Of a stretch of 64,000 nucleotides of DNA, positions 17,359 to 24,927 are shown piece by piece. The position numbers and the translations under genes were made by a program. Origin of the DNA: Planctomycetota bacterium (GTDB taxonomy: Bacteria; Planctomycetota; Uabimicrobiia; Uabimicrobiales; Uabimicrobiaceae); contig JAJDCR010000087.1 in assembly GCA_029260735.1 (NCBI GenBank), positions 62,001-126,000 on the forward strand, written 5' to 3'. Positions within the stretch are counted from its first letter, which is position 1. Each line of letters opens with the position of its first letter. The notes under the pieces are model-generated. The model saw only the letters and a program-made list of their open reading frames with translations, ran no database searches and had not been told where the DNA came from.

Positions 17359-19131
17359 ATGAACAATAAATCTCACGATGCTAAATCCTATGGTTACAAC
17401 TTACCGGTTTTGCCACCCGGATATGAGTACGTCAAAGAAATTTCTGCCGGTAATTACGGAACGGTTTGGCTTGTCAGTAATACCAATGTAAATCGCTACG
17501 AAGCCATTAAAATTCTTCATCGATTTGGCTCGGTAGAGTTTCAACGGTTTTGCCAAGAAATCGAGACAATTGCCACTCTCAACCATCCCAATATTGTGAC
17601 CATTTTTTATGCTAAACCCGATGAAATGTACTTTATTATGGAGTACCTAGAGGTTTCCCTCCATACTCTCTTGCAGAAGAAAAACTTTTCTACTTTGGAA
17701 GGAATTAAGTTTCTTATGCAAGTTGCTAAAGGTTTAGATTTTGCTCATGATAAAGGCCTAGTACATCGTGACTTAAAACCGGGCAATATACTTTTTTCTC
17801 CTGAAATGGTGCCCAAAATTGCCGATTTTGGATTAGTGAAAAATATAGATTTCACCGATCCTGATAAACAGCAAATAACAGGAGGATTACCTGTTGGTAC
17901 TCCCCGTTATATGGCTCCTGAACAATGGGAGGGCCCTCGCATTGATCACCGTTGTGATATATGGGCTATTGGAGTAATGACTTACGAAATATTAACTAGG
18001 CAAGCCCCTTTTAATCATCTCTCAGGCATTCAATTAGCAAATGCCGTTATGAATACAGCCATTCCTTCCCCTCATAAGGTAGCAAGCTTGTCTTTATGGG
18101 AACAGCTAATCGAACCTATTTGTATGAAAGCTCTAGAACGCGACCCTTCTAAAAGATACCAAAGTGCTTATGAGCTTGGTAAGGCTTTAGAGAAAGCTTT
18201 AACCATAGATGACGAGACACAAGAACATCGAAGTCCTAATCCTTTTACGGTTACGGCAACGCGGCCTCAAATGTCTCCTAAGAAAACAAAAATCTCTCGA
18301 ATATATGGAATAGCCACGGCTTTAATTTTGCTCATTCTTTTTGGAGGAACATTCTTCATATACGAAAAAGCCCACAAAGCTGGCTACATGGTAGGAAGAG
18401 AGAAAGAAGAAAAAACTTTTAAGCAGGAAAAACAAACACTTCAAAAGCAAATAGAGCAATTTCAAAAGCAAATTGAACAACAAAAAAGCCAGCTCAAACA
18501 ACTAAAAAAAGAGCAAAAACTCCTTCTTCAGAAAACAGAAAAAATAGAAAAAGAGAAGGGGTTGCTGGCAAAAAAAATAACAAATTTAGAGAAAAAACTC
18601 AGAGAACAACACAGTTCTGAAGAGGTAATAGTAGACAAAACAAAAATTTATCGAGAAAGAATCAATAAGTACCAAATTCAGCTCCAAGAGCAAAGTAAAG
18701 TTCTTTCTGATTGGGAACAAAAGCTAGAAGATTATCAAATACAGGGGAAGAATTGGGAAAAAGAAAAGCTCTTTTACAAGCAATCTCTTCAAAGCAAAGA
18801 AAGAAAAAAAGAAGCATTATCTCAAGAAACAGAGCGTCTTTTGCCCTTTGAAAATAGTTTCTATAAGATTACTTTGGTCGGAAGCCAGGAGAGTATTTCA
18901 AAAATTGAGGATCTTTTAAAGAACAAAGGATTCTATATGCGTCGCTCTGTTCCTATTAAAAAAGAAAAAAATATCTGTTATTTTTTTACTCGGAAAAACC
19001 CCATTCCTACCACCTTACAAAAAAAGGTAGATTACCTAATAGATGTTCTTTCTCCCCATATTGGTGAAATACAAACTCGTCGCATTGAATCCAACAACGA
19101 ACAAGAAATTAAAATTGAACTGGGAAATTGA
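17359..19131 (+). CDS. Hanks-type Ser/Thr protein kinase with transmembrane helix and coiled coil
   Basis: A 590-residue membrane kinase. The catalytic domain spans about residues 22-280: phosphate loop SAGNYGTVWLV (GxxG rather than GxGxxG), catalytic lysine in EAIKIL, HRDLKPGNIL (about 136), DFG in IADFGLVK, and PRYMAPEQW. One membrane helix lies at about 316-335. A long Gln/Lys/Glu coiled coil (about 345-495) and a small C-terminal alpha/beta domain (about 500-590) follow, which would lie outside the cytoplasm if the kinase is inside. It comes just after the exopolysaccharide operon under its own promoter, so it may regulate that locus; this is inference. The 3' neighbour starts 1 nt after the stop. 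Confidence 0.9.
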   Translation: MNNKSHDAKSYGYNLPVLPPGYEYVKEISAGNYGTVWLVSNTNVNRYEAIKILHRFGSVEFQRFCQEIETIATLNHPNIVTIFYAKPDEMYFIMEYLEVSLHTLLQKKNFSTLEGIKFLMQVAKGLDFAHDKGLVHRDLKPGNILFSPEMVPKIADFGLVKNIDFTDPDKQQITGGLPVGTPRYMAPEQWEGPRIDHRCDIWAIGVMTYEILTRQAPFNHLSGIQLANAVMNTAIPSPHKVASLSLWEQLIEPICMKALERDPSKRYQSAYELGKALEKALTIDDETQEHRSPNPFTVTATRPQMSPKKTKISRIYGIATALILLILFGGTFFIYEKAHKAGYMVGREKEEKTFKQEKQTLQKQIEQFQKQIEQQKSQLKQLKKEQKLLLQKTEKIEKEKGLLAKKITNLEKKLREQHSSEEVIVDKTKIYRERINKYQIQLQEQSKVLSDWEQKLEDYQIQGKNWEKEKLFYKQSLQSKERKKEALSQETERLLPFENSFYKITLVGSQESISKIEDLLKNKGFYMRRSVPIKKEKNICYFFTRKNPIPTTLQKKVDYLIDVLSPHIGEIQTRRIESNNEQEIKIELGN

Positions 19132-19132
19132 A

Positions 19133-19849
19133 ATGCTGCTAAAAAAATATAAAAGGCTCTTTTCTTTAGGGAGAGCTTCACTACTTTTATTTTTGTTATT
19201 AAATATATTAAATATATCTTGCTTACGAATAATACCGATCCAGATGGCTCGGATCACTCAAATTGAGAACTATGTCCAAACATATAAATTTAATAATGCC
19301 GCACAAGCCAAGAGCGTTCTTCAGAAAACCGTAGGGGAAAAAAACTGGAAGATAATCGAAGAACACTATGTTTTTGGCGATGTTGTTCAAGACATGCTAG
19401 ATGGAATGATTGTCGTAGAAGGCAGCCTTATTTTTGATATGTCTCTTGATCCGAAAAACAATGACCACTTCTACATAAAGGGCTTTGGTCAATATCATGT
19501 CCATCGTAAAACCACTAACGATATCATTATGTCAGCGGACTATCGTATCATCAACCAAGAACCATTTTCTCTCAGTAAACTCAAAGAAGATCCCTTTTTA
19601 GAAATCGAAGTCAAGCGCTACTATACTCGCTATTTTGCCTCTGGAGAGCCCCACTTCTGGCATGAAGTTCCTCTGCGCTTTCGCCTCAAAATCAAAACTC
19701 TCGAAGAAGGAGTGCACATGCTCGATTACGAGCAAAAGCATAAGGTTATTATCGAGGAGGAAGAAGTGGGAGAAATACAGTTTTTACCCCCCTACGAACA
19801 CCAGATTATCGATCTAAGAAGTTTGGATCGTTTGCGAAACGACTACTAG
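19133..19849 (+). CDS. Membrane-anchored or exported protein of unknown function
   Basis: A 239-residue protein. ATG 19133 is chosen because it lies 1 nt after the kinase stop and gives a basic N terminus followed by a hydrophobic segment (LLLFLLLNILNI, about residues 17-29). A Cys follows at about 31, but the residues before it are a poor lipobox, so an uncleaved anchor is equally possible. The rest is a mixed alpha/beta domain with regularly spaced polar strands. I do not recognise the family. Tight linkage to the kinase suggests co-expression and perhaps interaction with its extracytoplasmic part. A MITE-like repeat begins immediately after its stop codon. Confidence 0.6.
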   Translation: MLLKKYKRLFSLGRASLLLFLLLNILNISCLRIIPIQMARITQIENYVQTYKFNNAAQAKSVLQKTVGEKNWKIIEEHYVFGDVVQDMLDGMIVVEGSLIFDMSLDPKNNDHFYIKGFGQYHVHRKTTNDIIMSADYRIINQEPFSLSKLKEDPFLEIEVKRYYTRYFASGEPHFWHEVPLRFRLKIKTLEEGVHMLDYEQKHKVIIEEEEVGEIQFLPPYEHQIIDLRSLDRLRNDY

Positions 19850-19850
19850 G

Positions 19851-19963
19851 TAAAATAGTGTCTTCATTCAGCTTTTTTGCCTATTTTTGGATGACTAGAA
19901 ATATAACTTTCGATTCTAATTTTTGTTCTATAACGTGGTGGGCTGAATGAAGACACTATTTTA
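19851..19963. mobile_element. MITE-like element, copy A (113 bp with perfect terminal inverted repeats)
   Basis: The first 22 bp and the last 22 bp are exact reverse complements, each containing GTGTCTTCATTCAGC or its complement (19858-19872 and 19942-19956). There is no coding capacity. A second copy lies inverted at 20028-20126. Size, inverted ends and multiple copies fit a miniature inverted-repeat element; the mobilising transposase is not in the window. Confidence 0.75.
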
Positions 19964-20027
19964 CTATGGTTAAAAATCTTTTTTTGTTTTATATTTTTCC
20001 AGTTTTGGATTTTACGCCCATAAGGGC

Positions 20028-20126
20028 GTGTTCTCATTCAGCCCACCACGTTACAGAAGAAATACTAGAGAAAAGAGTTATATTTCTAGTCATCCAAAAA
20101 TGAGCAAAAAAGCTGAATGAGGACAC
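20028..20126. mobile_element. MITE-like element, copy B (inverted relative to copy A)
   Basis: The reverse complement of this 99 bp segment matches copy A along its length, including GGATGACTAGAAATATAACT and AACGTGGTGGGCTGAATGA. The ends are GTGTTCTCATTCAGC and GCTGAATGAGGACAC, so the repeats are slightly diverged. It ends 3 bp from the stop of the convergent permease gene. With copy A it forms a large imperfect palindrome between convergent genes that could end transcription from both sides. Confidence 0.75.
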
Positions 20127-20129
20127 GGC

Positions 20130-21197
20130 CTAATCTATTCTAAACTTCTTCATCTCCACAGTCAGAATTCTATAGACCACTTTAATTGCCCCGATAAAAG
20201 GAATGGCTAGCATCATTCCTAGAATACCAGCTATTTTTCCTCCCATTAAAACACTCAATAAGCAGAAAACGGGGTGAACGTTCACTTGATCCTTCATAAC
20301 CAAGGGCAAAACTAAAACGTTATCTAAAAACTGTACGATCAAAACGACAAAAAACACACTACCCATCGCAAGAAGGTCGGGGTTGGTCATGAGAACAATA
20401 AAGACTCCAATAGCTCCTCCAATAAATGGACCTACAATACGAATAACGTTGGTTAAAGCAATCGCTAAAGAAATCAAAAAGCATAGTGTTACCGTGAGAG
20501 GAGTGAAGCTCATTGCAATCAAAAGAAGCAGAAAAGAGATGAGTCCCAGAATCAAGTTTTCAATAACGAGACCTCGGAGGTAGTAGCCTAATACGTCGCT
20601 TGTTTTTCTTAAAATTAACAAACCTGGCTCAAAGAAAGAGTTGGGGAGTAGATTGACCAGGGACATGTAAAGTTTATTTCCATCCAATAGTAAAAAGACT
20701 AGGATGAACATAAAAACCATGAAAAATTCTCCTGTTTGCCTTACGGCTCCTAAAAGATTCAGAAATATATTTTTGTTCTCTTCTTGCCATTCTTGTAACT
20801 TTTCGATAACCTCTTCAGGGCTTGTCGGATCATTGAGAATTCCAAAACCGGCAAGTTGGTCAGAAAGAGAGTTATAGACTTTAATTAAGTGGGACTCAGG
20901 TTTAATGGTGGACTGAGAAGTCAAGGCGACCATCTCGTCGTGAATAGAGGGAATGACGGAAAAAATGATCCCCACACTAGTCAAAAATATGAAGACCAAA
21001 ATGGCAAAGATGGTCACTCCTTTCGGAATGCCCACTCGATTAGAGAAGTTGATCAAAGGATACAAAATATAAGCTACAACCATCGCGCTTAAGAGCGGAG
21101 TTAGTAAAGAGCTAGCCTGATAAAAAATCAAAGTTAGTAAAGCTAGGGTAAGAACAATGATTAAGTTGCGAAAAAATTTATCACTTTTCATTTTCAC
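20130..21197 (-). CDS. AI-2E family permease (PerM/YdiK-like)
   Basis: A 355-residue inner-membrane protein with about seven to eight helices: two near the N terminus (about residues 10-50), one at about 60-82, then a cluster from about 155 to 345. The family pattern includes the helix pair after SALLTPLLSAMVVAYILYPLI near the start and IGPFIGGAIGVFIVLM and VVLIVQFLDNVLVLPLVMK in the C-terminal half. Family members are proposed to export small molecules (AI-2 in one case) or to act as ion antiporters; the substrate here is unknown. Its ATG overlaps the stop of the cyclic-nucleotide-binding gene, so the two are probably co-translated. Confidence 0.88.
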   Translation of the reverse strand: MKMKSDKFFRNLIIVLTLALLTLIFYQASSLLTPLLSAMVVAYILYPLINFSNRVGIPKGVTIFAILVFIFLTSVGIIFSVIPSIHDEMVALTSQSTIKPESHLIKVYNSLSDQLAGFGILNDPTSPEEVIEKLQEWQEENKNIFLNLLGAVRQTGEFFMVFMFILVFLLLDGNKLYMSLVNLLPNSFFEPGLLILRKTSDVLGYYLRGLVIENLILGLISFLLLLIAMSFTPLTVTLCFLISLAIALTNVIRIVGPFIGGAIGVFIVLMTNPDLLAMGSVFFVVLIVQFLDNVLVLPLVMKDQVNVHPVFCLLSVLMGGKIAGILGMMLAIPFIGAIKVVYRILTVEMKKFRID

Positions 21198-21739
21198 CCC
21201 AACCTTTTTGTTAAATCTTCGTTTGCTTTTTCTGCCAGACGTAGCTTGCGACTTGTTTCATCTAAAACATCTAAAATGGTGTGAGTAATTCCTTGAAGAA
21301 TCTTTAAGTAATCGGAAGGATATTGCTTTTGCAAATCCTCTAAATCAAAACTCGAAAGAACAAAAAGTTCGGTGTCATTCTCTAAAGCTTTTGCACTAGC
21401 AGCACGGTAAGTTTTGTGAATAGCACTGATTTCTCCAAACAAAGCGCCTGCTTTTTTAATGGTATAAACGGTTTTATTTTTTTCCTCTGACTCGAAGTAA
21501 ATTTCAACAGAACCTTGCCGAACAAAGAAGCAACAAACGCCTAAATTGTCTTGTTTAAAAACAAGTTCATCTCGAACATAGCTACGCTTGGCAACACGTT
21601 TTAAAAGAAAAAGGTAGGCTTCTTCTCCTAAATCCTTAAGCAATGGATTGTCGCGCATAAAACGATGTTTTTCATCGTTAGCCATTTCGTCTAAGGTGTT
21701 TAAGGTCGCGCGTTGGATCAATTTTTGAAAAAACTTCAT
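21194..21739 (-). CDS. Cyclic-nucleotide-binding domain protein
   Basis: A 181-residue cytoplasmic protein that is almost entirely one cNMP-binding beta-roll (about residues 30-145). FFVRQGSVEIYF is the G-rich strand, FGEISAIHKTYRAASAKA is the phosphate-binding cassette with the conserved Glu and Arg, and LKILQGITHTIL is the closing helix. There is no DNA-binding domain, so it is not a full CRP/FNR regulator. It overlaps the AI-2E permease gene by ATGA, suggesting that it senses a cyclic nucleotide (or a related ligand) for that transporter. A C-terminal short helix (LAEKANEDLTKRL) may mediate contacts. Confidence 0.85.
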   Translation of the reverse strand: MKFFQKLIQRATLNTLDEMANDEKHRFMRDNPLLKDLGEEAYLFLLKRVAKRSYVRDELVFKQDNLGVCCFFVRQGSVEIYFESEEKNKTVYTIKKAGALFGEISAIHKTYRAASAKALENDTELFVLSSFDLEDLQKQYPSDYLKILQGITHTILDVLDETSRKLRLAEKANEDLTKRLG

Positions 21740-21831
21740 GGCATAATCCTTCAGTAAAGGAAATTAAAATGGTTTAGGCTGTGTTTTTGATGACAATCTT
21801 TTTACAGGAAAAGAGTTTCTTCTATTTAGTC

Positions 21832-22680
21832 CTAATCAAACTTTCCATACTCTCTAGTAGAAGAAGCTTTAATCAAGTTAGCAACATCTTCATGTCCATG
21901 AGTTTGAGCGACTCGTATAGCTTGAATAAATCCCGTTTTGCTCACTCCTGCCTGTAGAAGAACTTTAGCTACATTTACCTGTCCATTTTCTGCTGCAAGA
22001 ATAAGAGCATTAATTCCTGATTTGGCTTTCACATTTAAATTGACTCCTTTGCCAATTAAGAACTTTGTTATTTCTAAGTTCCCACCAGCAGCAGCAAACA
22101 TTAGAGGAGTCCGTCCATCTTTTCGAGCCAAGTTAATATTTGCCCTTGCCTCTACTATTTTTTTGACCATTTCAAGATCTCCTCCTTGAACAGCTAAGGT
22201 CAAAGCGGTTTCTCCATCTTTATCTTTAAGGTTCAAATTGCTTCCTGCTTTAATCAAAATATGGGCGATATTTTTCTGTCTTGTTTGAAGAGCTGTATGG
22301 AGAGCAGACCTTCCCTCTAAATCTGTTTTATTTAAAGAAGCTCTTGCATTAACAAGAGTTTTTACCACTTCTTGTTTCCCTTTCTCCGTGGCTGCAATAA
22401 GAGGAGTTTTTTTGCTATAGTCTTCACTATCCAGATTAGCTCCTTTGTCAATTAGAATATTAATGGGGGCAACACCACGAAACTCACTGGAGACGGAAGC
22501 AATATGTAATAGATTCCTTCCCTCTCCATCAGTAGTGTTAACATCTCCCCCCCCTTCGCCTAAAAGTTGTTCCAAGGATTCCAAATTTCCTTCATGAGCT
22601 GCCTGGATCAAGTCTCGAGAAACCGAACTACAACCGGTTAACAAAGCAGAAATTACCATCCAAAATAAAATTCGATTCAT
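21832..22680 (-). CDS. Ankyrin-repeat lipoprotein
   Basis: A 282-residue secreted lipoprotein. The ATG at 22680 is chosen because AAGGA lies just upstream and the reading begins MNRILFWMV with a lipobox ALLTGC (Cys16); longer in-frame starts would spoil the signal peptide. About seven ankyrin repeats fill residues 17-275, with the characteristic DGETALTLAVQGGDLEMV and DGRTPLMFAAAGGNLEI segments spaced 33 residues apart. Ankyrin arrays bind other proteins; the partner is not evident. It is monocistronic on the minus strand and diverges from the gene at 22912. Confidence 0.88.
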   Translation of the reverse strand: MNRILFWMVISALLTGCSSVSRDLIQAAHEGNLESLEQLLGEGGGDVNTTDGEGRNLLHIASVSSEFRGVAPINILIDKGANLDSEDYSKKTPLIAATEKGKQEVVKTLVNARASLNKTDLEGRSALHTALQTRQKNIAHILIKAGSNLNLKDKDGETALTLAVQGGDLEMVKKIVEARANINLARKDGRTPLMFAAAGGNLEITKFLIGKGVNLNVKAKSGINALILAAENGQVNVAKVLLQAGVSKTGFIQAIRVAQTHGHEDVANLIKASSTREYGKFD

Positions 22681-22777
22681 ATGCATCCTTTTCAAAGTCA
22701 ACCGAAGTTCTGTCGCTATTTCACCATTACTTTAGATAAACTATTTTAGTATTTGCTTTTTTTAAATCAAATTTTTT

Positions 22778-22813
22778 CAAAGTTTTCTCGATAAAAAAAT
22801 CGAGAAAACTTTG
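22778..22813. promoter_or_regulatory. 15-bp perfect stem-loop in divergent intergenic region
   Basis: CAAAGTTTTCTCGAT (22778-22792), a six-A loop, and ATCGAGAAAACTTTG (22799-22813). It lies between two divergently transcribed genes, so it is not placed as a terminator of either. It could be an operator or a structured leader. Confidence 0.5.
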
Positions 22814-22911
22814 CTATCCAGTAGGTCAATGTTTTATACTATCTTTCTCTAAAACAACCAGAAATGAATTCTGCCAAAAAATTTTGAGGATGGAAAAGAC
22901 AGATTGCCATT

Positions 22912-23952
22912 ATGGATAATACCTCACCACGGGAAAGTTCCCTCGAAGAGAATGACAACGAGATAGATTTAGCAACTTGGCTGGGATTAGTGGAAAAAAT
23001 TTTTCTCAGAGTTCGTCAAAGATTGCAGCAAAAAATCACTACTCTTACCCCCGCTCTTTACAATCATCATCGCGATGGTGAGATGCCCTCTGCCGAGATG
23101 ATTGTGAAAAAATCAGGGCTTTCTTGGAACCAAGTTCTTAGCTTGCTCAGTCTTTCTCCTGCCTTAGCCAAAAATACTTTAGCAAGGCTAAGCAACACTC
23201 TTCAACTGCTCGAAAAAAGAATCTTAAGAAAACTTAGATTAGGTTGGGACGAAAAGAGTGTTTTGGTCTCCAAGTCTTCCAAAAAAATGCGACCCGATTC
23301 TCTTTGTATGGAAGAAATATATCTTCACAACCAAAGAATATTAGCCCTAGATGTAAAGCTCTCTTTGACTAGCGCTCCGATCACTATCTATAAGTATCTG
23401 CCCATTTTTGAGCAAGGTCTCCGCGAGCAAACCGCTCTAACTCATCAACAGACTTTTTTTCCTGAGTGGTTACCCAAAAATGCGGTTAACGTAGAGCTTG
23501 TTCAGCACGTATACGATGATGGACAGCTAGGTCTCTATTTTGAGAACAACATACTCTATATCTGCTATTTAATTGGTTGGCAAACGAAAAATCTAATGCC
23601 AGGAGCAGAAGTTTTGTCTCTACAAAACCCCGAAGGAAGCAAGAAAAACGGACGCAAAAAACTTCCCTCCGACATGGAAGTGCGTTTTATCCCCTTTGCT
23701 AAGCTCCCTAAACTATACTGCGAGATAGCAGGTATCACCTACACTCCAGAAATACAAAAAGAAATGCAAGCGCTTCTCGACATTGCTGATGTCATTAAAA
23801 AAATTGTCCTAACCACCCCTCCCGAAGCCGCTCTCCTGAGCGAAGAAATCTACAATATCGTAAAAAATCCCGAAGACCTAAGTGACCAAGCTATGCTCGC
23901 CCGCGTTTGTCAGCTAATTTCTTCCGAAGAGCAGGAAAGCTGGTCTTTCTGA
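22912..23952 (+). CDS. Unknown cytoplasmic protein
   Basis: A 346-residue protein with no signal peptide or membrane helix. The N-terminal half is helical (EIDLATWLGLVEKIFLRVRQ, then an HTH-like stretch SAEMIVKKSGLSWNQVLSLL at about 65-85, then a Leu-rich helix to about 118). The C-terminal half alternates strands and helices with no motif I recognise. ATG 22912 follows a GAGGA about 20 nt upstream but no close consensus site. The HTH-like segment hints at DNA or protein binding but is weak. It stands alone between the ankyrin gene and a PEP-CTERM gene. Confidence 0.6.
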   Translation: MDNTSPRESSLEENDNEIDLATWLGLVEKIFLRVRQRLQQKITTLTPALYNHHRDGEMPSAEMIVKKSGLSWNQVLSLLSLSPALAKNTLARLSNTLQLLEKRILRKLRLGWDEKSVLVSKSSKKMRPDSLCMEEIYLHNQRILALDVKLSLTSAPITIYKYLPIFEQGLREQTALTHQQTFFPEWLPKNAVNVELVQHVYDDGQLGLYFENNILYICYLIGWQTKNLMPGAEVLSLQNPEGSKKNGRKKLPSDMEVRFIPFAKLPKLYCEIAGITYTPEIQKEMQALLDIADVIKKIVLTTPPEAALLSEEIYNIVKNPEDLSDQAMLARVCQLISSEEQESWSF

Positions 23953-23975
23953 GAAAAGGGCTGTCTGGATTGCAA

Positions 23976-24006
23976 ATTATGTGTATAAAAGTAAGGGTTA
24001 AACCCC
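23976..24006 (+). repeat. Dispersed repeat copy 1 (shared with 51375-51405)
   Basis: ATTATGTGTATAAAAGTAAG followed by GGTTAAACCC. Nearly the same sequence occurs at 51375-51405. Both lie in gaps. Besides this, the 238 bp gap 23953-24190 holds only AT-rich sequence upstream of the PEP-CTERM gene. Confidence 0.55.
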
Positions 24007-24190
24007 CTAGCTACGTTCCCCAGGATTTGCCCATCTCCTGTATAGTAAAAATATTTGACTTATTTAAATTAATAATATTGGTATTACCTCTATAAATAAA
24101 GTACAATCACTCTATACATTTATATTAGTAATGACGAACATTTCTTGCCATTAGGATAACCTTAATTTTATAAGTAGGAGTTATGGAACA

Positions 24191-24751
24191 ATGAAGTTTA
24201 TAATTCGTTTATCTGCCATTTTTTTTATATTAATAGGCTTGTCTCAAGCCGCCATGGCAATCACCTTAGACTTTGATGACGGATCATCAGGAACACCTCT
24301 TGGTAGTGATTACAATGGATTTGATTTTTCCAATTCTGCATCTGTTCAATTTTTTAAAATAAACGCGGCTGCACACAGTGGCGACAGCGTACTTCTCCGG
24401 AATAACCGCACCAGCAACCCTATCATCATTAGAAAAACGGGCGGGGGAACCTTTAACTTTATCGATACTTTTATCAAAGATCACGATAGCTCCGGCATCA
24501 GCGGACAAGTTATTGGAAAATTGAATGGGGGCACTATTAACACTGCCAACTTTACGACTTCAGGTAGCTCATTTACTCAAATAATTGGTAATTTTTCTGG
24601 AATTGATGAGTTGGTATTCCAGGCAAATGGTGCCAGTGTAATCGAACTAGATGACCTAACTCTTAATGACACACCAGTTGTTCCTGAGCCTTCTTCTTTT
24701 ATTCTTTTTGGCTTCGCTGCCCTTGCTTTTGGCCTTCGTAAACGCTTCTAA
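24191..24751 (+). CDS. PEP-CTERM sorted secreted protein
   Basis: A 186-residue exported protein. A signal peptide (residues 1-22, ending AAMA) is followed by a beta-rich domain starting ITLDFDDG, and the C terminus has the full sorting signal: VPEPSS, a hydrophobic helix, then RKRF. PEP-CTERM proteins are cleaved by exosortase and usually glycosylated and released to the surface or matrix. The nearby exopolysaccharide locus is the usual partner. The domain resembles the protein at 27006, which has the same LDF(D/E) start. The body function is not known. It is followed by a bidirectional terminator. Confidence 0.88.
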   Translation: MKFIIRLSAIFFILIGLSQAAMAITLDFDDGSSGTPLGSDYNGFDFSNSASVQFFKINAAAHSGDSVLLRNNRTSNPIIIRKTGGGTFNFIDTFIKDHDSSGISGQVIGKLNGGTINTANFTTSGSSFTQIIGNFSGIDELVFQANGASVIELDDLTLNDTPVVPEPSSFILFGFAALAFGLRKRF

Positions 24752-24831
24752 ATACATAAAGTTGATATTTTAACATCAGAAAATACGATGAGCCTGGGCA
24801 AACACTCTCATTCCTTTCCGTTTGAGCGAAC

Positions 24832-24874
24832 AAAAAAAGCAGTCTTGCTACTTTTAGCAAGGCTGCTTTTTTTG
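24832..24874. terminator. Bidirectional intrinsic terminator
   Basis: Stem AGCAGTCTTGCT / AGCAAGGCTGCT (one wobble pair, 6-nt loop), flanked by A7 and T7. It lies between convergent genes 24191 (+) and 24928 (-). Confidence 0.8.
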
Positions 24875-24927
24875 TCAGCCGAATTGGCATTCGGCCTCGT
24901 TTCTCCAGGTAATTGAAGAGTTGGAAT

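Noticed and set aside
19851..20126. Insertion sequence with transposase
   Set aside because: There is no open frame inside either copy and no transposase anywhere in the window, so only a non-autonomous element is called.
24055..24096. Promoter TTGACT with a TATAAA-like box before the PEP-CTERM gene
   Set aside because: The spacing between the candidate boxes is wrong (about 30 bp), so it is not called.
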